Source of the DNA: Planctomycetota bacterium | GTDB lineage: Bacteria > Planctomycetota > Phycisphaerae > UBA1845 | Reading direction: 5' to 3' | DNA: 7,690 bases | Assembly: GCA_022566435.1 (NCBI GenBank) | Contig: JADFIX010000144.1 | Coordinates: 1 to 7,690, forward strand | Part shown: one piece after another, positions 1 to 5,241 of the stretch | Layout: every line of letters begins with the position of its first letter | Position numbering within the stretch: the stretch's first letter is position 1 | Notes under the pieces: model-generated | Seen by the model: the letters and a program-made list of their open reading frames with translations, nothing else | Database searches by the model: none | Told to the model about the DNA's origin: nothing | Made by a program: the position numbers and the translations under genes

Positions 1-2397
1 ACCGGCGAAATCAAGGCGTTCGGCTTCGCGGGTCCTGGTGGCCCGGCGTCAAAACGCGGCCCGGCCAACGATACCCCGACAGACCTATACGACTTTGAAT
101 TCGATACCATCGGCGGGGAATTGGCGGCGATGTTCTCCGGCGGCGATATCGGCGTCGTTCTGGTCAGCGAGTCGTCCAGCTTCGACGGGGGGTTCACCGC
201 CAGCTTCGGCGGTCTGGCCAAGGGCAACATCGGCCTGGTCATCGCGACTTGCGGCGATGGCGAGTGCGAATCCGGTCGCGGCGAAGATTCCTGCACCTGC
301 CCTGAGGACTGCGGACCGCCCGTCTGCGGTGACGGGGTCTGCGAATGCGAAGAGAATCAAGGCAATTGTTGTCAGGATTGCGGCTGCGGCGACCCGCTAT
401 GCACGACCTGCAACAGCGCGACGAATGCATGTGACTCCAACTGCGGGAACGGCACGTGCGAACCTAACTGCGGCGAAAATTGCGAGACCTGCGCGGACGA
501 CTGCCCGACGACATGCGGCGACGGCACCTGCGAGTGCGGTGAGAACCAAGAAAACTGTTGTGAGGACTGTGGCTGCCCGTCGTGCGAATCCTGTGTCGGC
601 GGCGTGTGCCGCTCGGATTGCGGCGATGGGACATGTGATCCGGCATGCGAGGATTGCAATTCATGTCCGACGGACTGTGCGCCGACATGCGGCGACGGGG
701 TGTGCGAGTGCGGCGAAGATTGCACCAGTTGCGCAGACGACTGCCAAGGTTGCGGCGACGACTGCTGTGATGCCAATGCCGGCGAGAACTGCGACACCTG
801 CCCCGCGGACTGCCCGCCGACATGTGGTGACGGCATCTGCGAATGCGATGAAACCAACTGCGATTGCCCGACCGACTGCCCGTCCGTTTGCGGCGACGGC
901 TGTTGCGGAGACGACGAAGATTCCTGTAGCTGCGGGATTGATTGTCCCGGTCCTTGCGAGGAATGCGAAGAGTGCGACGGCAAGGTCACCACGCTAACGC
1001 TTCGATACAACGGCAGCATCCAAAACGCCGAAATTACCATTGACGCCAAGCGTGGTCCCACCAACGACCCCGTGTTTGGCGAGGTGGTCAATCCGGGCGA
1101 CACGTTCACCATTGTCGGTCCACAATCAGGGAACCCGGGCTTCTTTGGAACGCTGGGTACCGAGATCGCCATTTTCGTAAACGGCGAACTCAACACGACG
1201 ATTCATACGAGCTGTTCCGTACCTATCGGACCCGGCCTGATCAGCGGCGATTTCGAGGTCGTTTCCGGCGAAAGCAAGAACGGCGGACTCCTGTGCCCGC
1301 TTGACGACGGTCAGCCCGGATGCGGCGACGGAAACCTCGACGACGGCGAGGAATGCGACGACGGCAATAACGAGGACGGCGATGGATGCTCGGCCGACTG
1401 TCGGACCGAAGGGGACGAATGCGACGAATGCGACGGCAAAGTGACCGTCCTGACGCTGCGCTTCAACGGTAGCATCGAAAATGCCGAAATCACCATCGAC
1501 GCCAAGCGCGGTCCGAGCACGGACCCCGTCTTTGACGGTCTGGTCAATCCGGGCGACGAATTCACGCTGGTCGGCCCGCCCGGCGGCAACGGAGGATTTG
1601 CCGGTACGCTCGGCACGGAGATCGACATCTTCGTCAACGGCGAACTCAATACCACGATCCACACGAGTTGCTCGCAGCCTATTTTCCCCGGCTTGGTAAG
1701 TGGCGATTTCGAAGTCGTCTCCGGCGAAAGCAAGAACGGCGGTTTGCTGTGCCCCCCCGATGGTGGTCAACCCGAATGCGGTGACGGCACGGTCGATCCG
1801 GGCGAGGATTGCGACGACGGCAACAACGAAGACGGCGACGGATGCTCGGCCGACTGTCGGAACGAAACAGACGACTGTGATGATTGCGACGGTAAGGTGA
1901 CAGTCCTGACGTTGCGCTACAACGGCAGCATCGAAAACGCCCAAATCACGGTCGACGCCAAGCGCGGTCCCTCGACGGACCCTGTATTTAATGCCGTCGT
2001 GGCTACCGGCGAATCGTTCACGCTGACCGGCCCGCCGACCGGCAATGGGGGTTTTGTCGGAACATTAGGGACCGAGATCAAAATCTATGTCAACGGCGAA
2101 CTCAACACGACGATTCACACGAGTTGTTCGCAACCGATCGGTCCCGGCCTGATCAGCGGCGATTTCGAGGTCGTTTCCGGCGAAAGCAAAAACGGCGGGC
2201 TGCTTTGCCCGTTGGATGGAAAGGCGAACGACCCGCTGACAACCGCCTCCCCGACGCTCGGTTCGGGCATCGATCAGGAGGGCGCACCCGGCACATCGCC
2301 CAGTTTGTATAGCGACAGTGGCTGTGGGGCGATGGCATTCATGCCGTTGATGCTCGGCACGTTCATGATGATCTGCGTGCGCCGCTGGCGATCGTGA
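1..2397 (+). CDS. Large exported Cys-rich repeat protein with C-terminal sorting-type tail (5' end outside the window)
   Basis: The reading frame is open from the first base, so the gene begins upstream; a TTG at 121 is not needed as a start. The visible part is 798 residues. In order it shows: a Gly/Ser/Phe-rich stretch of beta-sandwich character (about residues 1-82); nine short Cys-rich units of the CGDG-x-C...C-x-x-DC type (about 84-320); three copies of a 109-residue domain starting CDGKVT and ending LLCP, split by two linkers of the CGDG...GEECDDGNNEDGDGCSADC kind (DUF4215/myxo disulfide-repeat-like); a low-complexity spacer; then Gly-Cys, a hydrophobic segment and RRWRS at the end. The 109-residue domain resembles a domain of unknown function, perhaps DUF7467 (from memory). 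Cys density implies folding outside the cytoplasm with many disulfides. A surface-anchored structural or adhesive role is inference; no catalytic motif was seen. It ends convergent to the beta-propeller gene. Confidence 0.88.
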   Translation, partial: TGEIKAFGFAGPGGPASKRGPANDTPTDLYDFEFDTIGGELAAMFSGGDIGVVLVSESSSFDGGFTASFGGLAKGNIGLVIATCGDGECESGRGEDSCTCPEDCGPPVCGDGVCECEENQGNCCQDCGCGDPLCTTCNSATNACDSNCGNGTCEPNCGENCETCADDCPTTCGDGTCECGENQENCCEDCGCPSCESCVGGVCRSDCGDGTCDPACEDCNSCPTDCAPTCGDGVCECGEDCTSCADDCQGCGDDCCDANAGENCDTCPADCPPTCGDGICECDETNCDCPTDCPSVCGDGCCGDDEDSCSCGIDCPGPCEECEECDGKVTTLTLRYNGSIQNAEITIDAKRGPTNDPVFGEVVNPGDTFTIVGPQSGNPGFFGTLGTEIAIFVNGELNTTIHTSCSVPIGPGLISGDFEVVSGESKNGGLLCPLDDGQPGCGDGNLDDGEECDDGNNEDGDGCSADCRTEGDECDECDGKVTVLTLRFNGSIENAEITIDAKRGPSTDPVFDGLVNPGDEFTLVGPPGGNGGFAGTLGTEIDIFVNGELNTTIHTSCSQPIFPGLVSGDFEVVSGESKNGGLLCPPDGGQPECGDGTVDPGEDCDDGNNEDGDGCSADCRNETDDCDDCDGKVTVLTLRYNGSIENAQITVDAKRGPSTDPVFNAVVATGESFTLTGPPTGNGGFVGTLGTEIKIYVNGELNTTIHTSCSQPIGPGLISGDFEVVSGESKNGGLLCPLDGKANDPLTTASPTLGSGIDQEGAPGTSPSLYSDSGCGAMAFMPLMLGTFMMICVRRWRS
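250..972 (+). repeat. Array of nine short Cys-rich CGDG units within the exported protein
   Basis: In translation this stretch is nine tandem units of about 19-24 residues that start with CGDG or a close variant (CGNG, CGDD) and end with C-x-x-DC or C-x-DC. Short Pro/Thr linkers such as PPT, PTT and APT join them. Units 2 and 4 share an ENQ-x-NCC-x-DCGC core followed by a second Cys-rich spacer, and each is followed by a unit without that spacer (3 and 5). This suggests that a two-unit block was duplicated. Similar units occur in secreted proteins of Myxococcota and Planctomycetota. Acidic residues between the cysteines could bind cations, but that is inference. Confidence 0.85.
973..2211 (+). 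repeat. Three intragenic tandem repeats, exact 456-nt period
   Basis: Three copies of a 109-codon domain lie at 973-1299, 1429-1755 and 1885-2211. Starts are exactly 456 nt (152 codons) apart, and the linkers at 1321-1401 and 1777-1857 encode the DUF4215-like CGDG...DDGNNEDGDGCSADC motif. Highly conserved blocks are AKRGP, GTLGTEI, VNGELNTTIHTSC and GDFEVVSGESKNGGLLCP. Each domain carries Cys at its start, in HTSC and in LLCP. The copies differ mainly at third codon positions, so protein sequence is under constraint. Copy 3 is a mosaic of copies 1 and 2 (see findings). Confidence 0.93.
2317..2394 (+). other. Putative C-terminal membrane-anchoring/sorting signal (Gly-Cys, hydrophobic segment, Arg-rich tail)
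   Basis: The last 26 codons encode Ser-Gly-Cys, then a roughly 19-residue hydrophobic segment rich in Met, Leu and Phe, then RRWRS and the stop. This tripartite layout (short motif with an invariant Cys, one membrane span, basic cytoplasmic end) matches the plan of MYXO-CTERM and related protein-sorting tails, which are cut by dedicated membrane proteases in other bacteria. Here it follows a low-complexity Pro/Thr/Ser/Gly spacer, as expected for a surface-exposed stalk. The processing enzyme is not in this window. It could simply be a C-terminal transmembrane anchor. Confidence 0.6.
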
Positions 2398-2402
2398 GGA
2401 AG

Positions 2403-2471
2403 AGTTGTCAGTCATCAGTCATCAGAAGTCGCTACCTGATTCCGACGACTGATGACTAATAACTGATAACT
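2403..2471. repeat. Long imperfect hairpin between convergent genes, possible bidirectional terminator or dispersed repeat
   Basis: Bases 2403-2425 pair with 2449-2471: 21 of 23 positions pair (one of them G-U), with only C-A mismatches at 2413/2461 and 2416/2458. The stem continues inward past a 2x2 internal loop (2426-2427 against 2447-2448) to GTCG/CGAC at 2428-2431/2443-2446, leaving an 11-nt loop. The right arm belongs to a run of degenerate ACTGAT heptamers at 2447-2495. It fills the spacer between two genes that end head-on at 2397 and 2487, which suits transcript-end protection or termination on both strands. There is no clear U tract, so a canonical intrinsic terminator is not shown. 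A dispersed intergenic repeat is equally possible. Confidence 0.7.
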
Positions 2472-2486
2472 GAATACTGATTACTA

Positions 2487-4733
2487 TCACTGATCAGGCT
2501 CGCCGTCGCCAACCGAAACGCCGATGTCCGCGACGGGATCAATTAGAAAATCCGGTCGAACCAGTTCGAACTGAATGTCGTGGGTGATAGAGTCCATGTC
2601 CGCTACCGCCGCGCCTCGTATCCCTCGGTTCGTCACGGCAAATACGTCGTCATCGATGAACACCCCGCGCGTGAACGCCGTCCAGTAATAGCCATCGTCG
2701 AACTCCGTGCTGATGCGACCGACGGACTCGAACCCGCCATCGGTGGAGGCACGGTAGACGGCCAGCCCTCGAAACTCCTGCGGTACGAAGAACGGCTCCT
2801 CGACCACAACGTCGCTGTCCAGCGGAGGGGTAGGTTCGGCATCAACACTGACACCACCGTCGGCGTCGACGGTCAGGCCGCCGTCGCCATCGACGAACAC
2901 CACGTCACCGTCGAAAAAGAATCCGTAGTTGTAGACCTCGATCGGCAAGGCCACGAGTCCCGATTCCGCGAAGTAAGTGAACGCCTTGGGATTGTTCAGC
3001 GCTTCGGACCAGGCCTCACCCTCGCTTTCGCCGATGACTTCCAAATGCTTCAGCTTCGGCTCGTTGAAATCGGTGACGTCGAAAATCGAAAGTTGCACGC
3101 CTCGCGAGAAGAATGGACCGTTCTCAGGAATATAACGCCCGATGGTCAACAGGTGGTTTTGATCCATGGGGACCATGAAGGTCGAGAACCCAGGCACCTT
3201 CAACACACCAACCACGCGCGGATCACGCGGATCGGCGAGGTTGAGCGTGAACAAAGGGTCGATTTCACGGAACGTCACGAGATAGCCGCGATCACCCAAG
3301 AAACGCGCCGATTGAATTGTTTCCCCCGGAGCGATGTTCTCAATCGCCCCCGTCACGACAAGCTGACCGTCCGACGTCTCCAACACATACACGCTGTTGG
3401 ACCCTTCGCCAACCTGTCCGAACGGCGAAAACTCCGGACTCACGCTCGTCGCCACGCGCAAAAACCCGTTGTGCGCACCCATCGAGTATTGGTTCAGAAT
3501 ACGACCACGCACCGTACCGGTCGCCACCGGCAACGCCCCGCCCTCATGATAGGCAAGTTTGTAAATGTCGCTCGTCTCGCGTGTGTTACCGAAAAAGTCC
3601 CAGTTCGTATCCGTCAGGTATAGTGCGTCGGTCGACGAGTAGATGAGCCCCGGCTCGGCCACGATGCCCACGGCGCTGAATTTCGCCGCTCGATCGTTCG
3701 TATTCATGCTCACCACGGTCAACACGCCGAACCCGTCCGAATCCGTGGGACGATACATGTTTTCCCAGGTCACCAGCGGTCCGGACGTGACCGTGCCTTC
3801 TGCGTCGATTCGCTCGAACGTCGGAAGGATGTCGATACTCTGCACTGCGGAGACATCGAGTTCCGGCCGCCCGAGTAGCGGAAGGACGTCATAATAATCA
3901 TGCTGAAAGTTGCTGACCACGAGGTGGAGAACACCGTCGATCATTCTGCTCGACGACTGCGTGCCGACGAACGATGTCTTGGACAGACGTTCGGGAGCGT
4001 CAGGCGCGGTAACGTCGAAAATCGTCACAATTGTGCGGGGTCGTTCGTATTGATAATCAGGCGACACGGAAGTGGACGCGAGCTCGTCTGCCGTGGGCTC
4101 ATCGAGCGGGACATCACCACGCACCGCGGCGTCTTCGAGAATCAACGGCTCGGGCAGGCCGCCGCCAACTCCGAAAAAACCGCCATAGGTCTCGGTTAGT
4201 GCTATGACCTTTCCATCGTGAAGATAAATCTCTCGTCCGTATCCTTCGAGTTTCATTTCAGACACGACTCCGAACTGGTCGCGCGGTGTGACGCGCACGA
4301 TCCGCAGCAGCGAATCATGAATGACGTACAAGTAGGATCCGTCGGTCTTGACGACATCGGACTCGTCCACGCCGATTTCCTGAACGGTCGTCTGAGAGAA
4401 AGATCCTTGCGAGTCGTCCGACGAATTATTCTCGCCGCCTACCGCCGCCCCGGCGTCAACACTTGTGGCCACGTCGCCGTCTGCCGGCGGCGCTGCCAGG
4501 GGTCCGTCCTCCAGGGCTTCGGATCGCGCGAAATCGGCCCCAACGCCCACGCTGCCGCTTCGGCCGGAAATCTCAGATCTGAGGTAGTCCGTCAGCTCCT
4601 GCTCGGATTGGAACCGCTTGAGCGTGGACAAGCCGGTGAGATCGCCTCCGTTGGGCCCGCCGACCGGCGGGAAGAAATAGAAACAACCGGGTAGAAAGAG
4701 ACAAACTAGCGCGAACGTCCCATAACGAATCAT
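2487..4733 (-). CDS. Secreted beta-propeller domain lipoprotein (PF09826-like)
   Basis: The product is 748 residues from the ATG at 4733. This start is chosen because it has a good ribosome site and begins a lipoprotein signal: basic/hydrophobic start, then LFLPG-Cys17 as the lipobox. The open frame runs on upstream to 5297, but that part looks non-coding. After an acidic, Gly/Ala/Ser-rich linker (about 60-112) comes the family hallmark VQEIGVDESDVVKTDG (about 117-132). Blade-like segments follow, with GYLVTFREIDPLF and VPGFSTFMVP...HLLTIG at about 483-532. Residues about 605-651 are an acidic insertion with DGD and VDADGG motifs. The family is known as secreted beta-propellers of unsettled function; ligand or partner binding at the cell surface is inference. 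No enzyme active site was recognised. Its last codons lie inside the heptamer repeats. Confidence 0.92.
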   Translation of the reverse strand: MIRYGTFALVCLFLPGCFYFFPPVGGPNGGDLTGLSTLKRFQSEQELTDYLRSEISGRSGSVGVGADFARSEALEDGPLAAPPADGDVATSVDAGAAVGGENNSSDDSQGSFSQTTVQEIGVDESDVVKTDGSYLYVIHDSLLRIVRVTPRDQFGVVSEMKLEGYGREIYLHDGKVIALTETYGGFFGVGGGLPEPLILEDAAVRGDVPLDEPTADELASTSVSPDYQYERPRTIVTIFDVTAPDAPERLSKTSFVGTQSSSRMIDGVLHLVVSNFQHDYYDVLPLLGRPELDVSAVQSIDILPTFERIDAEGTVTSGPLVTWENMYRPTDSDGFGVLTVVSMNTNDRAAKFSAVGIVAEPGLIYSSTDALYLTDTNWDFFGNTRETSDIYKLAYHEGGALPVATGTVRGRILNQYSMGAHNGFLRVATSVSPEFSPFGQVGEGSNSVYVLETSDGQLVVTGAIENIAPGETIQSARFLGDRGYLVTFREIDPLFTLNLADPRDPRVVGVLKVPGFSTFMVPMDQNHLLTIGRYIPENGPFFSRGVQLSIFDVTDFNEPKLKHLEVIGESEGEAWSEALNNPKAFTYFAESGLVALPIEVYNYGFFFDGDVVFVDGDGGLTVDADGGVSVDAEPTPPLDSDVVVEEPFFVPQEFRGLAVYRASTDGGFESVGRISTEFDDGYYWTAFTRGVFIDDDVFAVTNRGIRGAAVADMDSITHDIQFELVRPDFLIDPVADIGVSVGDGEPDQ

Positions 4734-4740
4734 CAGGAGT

Positions 4741-4746
4741 CTCCCT
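4741..4746 (-). promoter_or_regulatory. Ribosome binding site that fixes the beta-propeller lipoprotein start
   Basis: Read on the minus strand, AGGGAG lies 7 nt before the ATG at 4733. Together with the lipobox right after this ATG, it decides the start against upstream in-frame starts. Confidence 0.75.
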
Positions 4747-5008
4747 TGTACGAGGTCGATGCGGCACCTTTCAGTCTCGACGCACGCGGTGCCGCCAGCG
4801 TCATTAACTTTGCATTGCACAAGTGGGCGGTCAAGTAACGAATTGTCGAATCGCGTAAGGCTGGACGAATCGCCGCAAAGAGTCGCCGGGGAATGTTCCG
4901 CAGCCCCCCGCTCAAGTTGTACGTTTAGATGTTTGTTTATTCTTTGTGGGGGGAGAACTCGTCGCCGGCCTATGGCCGCCAAAGCGTGTTTGCGGCAAGA
5001 TACCCGCC

Positions 5009-5049
5009 CTTCGAGTTGAAATCGGACACTGGGTCCGATCAACTTGAAG
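5009..5049. other. Strong 41-nt inverted repeat (hairpin B)
   Basis: The outer arm 5009-5018 (CTTCGAGTTG) pairs with 5040-5049 (CAACTTGAAG) with one G-U. Two unpaired A at 5019-5020 follow, then ATCGGAC (5021-5027) pairs perfectly with GTCCGAT (5033-5039) around the loop ACTGG. It is the strongest structure in the spacer. It is not followed by a T tract on either strand, so it is not a typical terminator. It could be a structured RNA element or a protein-binding site. Confidence 0.7.
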
Positions 5050-5087
5050 AATCGAAAAGCCACTCCGTTGCGTTTGCCGATAGGCGT

Positions 5088-5181
5088 GTACCGGCCCTGT
5101 GGGGGGGTGTTCTCACCCGTATTGGGTTCAACGCCCGGCCCGCCCCGACATGACGTACCGGCCGGTCGGACAGGGTTCAAC
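5088..5181. repeat. Two pairs of 9-nt direct repeats in the antiporter leader
   Basis: GTACCGGCC occurs at 5088-5096 and 5155-5163. GGGTTCAAC occurs at 5124-5132 and 5173-5181. The order is the same in both, but the spacing within each pair differs (36 and 18 nt between starts). They may be operator half-sites, remnants of a duplicated hairpin unit, or chance in GC-rich DNA. Confidence 0.5.
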
Positions 5182-5228
5182 TCGACCTGTACCGACGACC
5201 GCGCTGTCACTTTGGTAGCAAAGGCTTT

Positions 5229-5232
5229 GGAG
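5229..5232 (+). promoter_or_regulatory. Ribosome binding site supporting the antiporter start at 5242
   Basis: GGAG lies 9 nt before the ATG at 5242. The later in-frame ATG at 5263 has only a weak GGAA upstream. Confidence 0.55.
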
Positions 5233-5241
5233 TTGGCGAAT

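Larger units (their letters stand above)
4966..5196 (+). ncRNA. Candidate structured leader RNA or small RNA upstream of the antiporter
   Basis: Five successive hairpins can be drawn. A: 4975-4979+4981-4983 with 4989-4996, one bulged C, 5-nt loop (an alternative CGGCC/GGCCG stem lies at 4966-4978). B: 5009-5049, 17 bp with a 2-nt bulge. C: GGGTG/CACCC at 5105-5109/5114-5118, TTCT loop. D: 5122-5126/5134-5138, 7-nt loop. E: 5165-5174 with 5186-5190+5192-5196, 10 bp with one bulged A. In addition ACCGGCC at 5090-5096 is complementary to GGCCGGT at 5160-5166, which would enclose C and D and compete with E. Such switchable pairing about 45 nt before the start codon at 5242 is what a cis-regulatory leader would show. 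No known riboswitch class was recognised. The strand is assumed from the downstream gene, and GC-rich DNA forms chance hairpins. Confidence 0.35.
4734..5241. other. 508-nt divergent intergenic region, no convincing gene
   Basis: This spacer separates the divergent beta-propeller and antiporter genes and must hold both promoters. Open frames crossing it lack good ribosome sites, and their translations have no recognisable domain. The part next to the lipoprotein gene (4747-4910) shows nothing strong. An A/T-rich patch at 4917-4945 with TTGTAC (4917-4922) is the most promoter-like stretch for the plus strand, but no -10 box sits at proper spacing, so no promoter is called. From about 4966 to 5196 the DNA is dense in hairpins and short direct repeats, described separately. 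Confidence 0.7.

Noticed and set aside
38..997. Long Arg/Ala-rich plus-strand open frame, and the Ser/Gln-rich minus-strand frame at 372-1196
   Set aside because: Both are out-of-frame readings of the Cys-rich repeats; the repeated TGC/GGC codons keep stops away in other frames.
1126..1944. Minus-strand 272-residue open frame opposite the triplicated domain
   Set aside because: It mirrors the repeats and has no signal, domain or ribosome site. The codon-position pattern of change between copies fits the plus-strand frame.
2447..2495. Heptamer run considered as a CRISPR array
   Set aside because: The units are 7 nt with no spacers, so it is a microsatellite-like tract within a hairpin.
2580..3623. 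Plus-strand 347-residue open frame opposite the beta-propeller gene
   Set aside because: It is an antisense reading of a well-supported gene, and its Arg/His-rich composition is typical of shadow frames.
4800..4850. Minus-strand promoter with TTGACC as -35 for the beta-propeller gene
   Set aside because: The best -10 candidates at 17-18 nt spacing match poorly; the better GTTAAT sits about 20 nt away.
5101..5150. Possible tRNA suggested by a G7 tract, a T-arm-like hairpin and a C-rich 3' side
   Set aside because: Only about 14 nt lie between the putative acceptor strand and the T arm, so D and anticodon arms are absent.
4929..5153. Plus-strand 74-residue open frame in the divergent spacer
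   Set aside because: It has no clear ribosome site, and its translation is dominated by hairpin-encoded segments without a domain. It is probably a by-product of structured DNA.
5044..5241. In-frame 66-residue upstream extension of the antiporter
   Set aside because: The stretch is Pro/Arg/Gly-rich with no membrane or signal character and lies over the hairpin region; GGAG supports the start at 5242.
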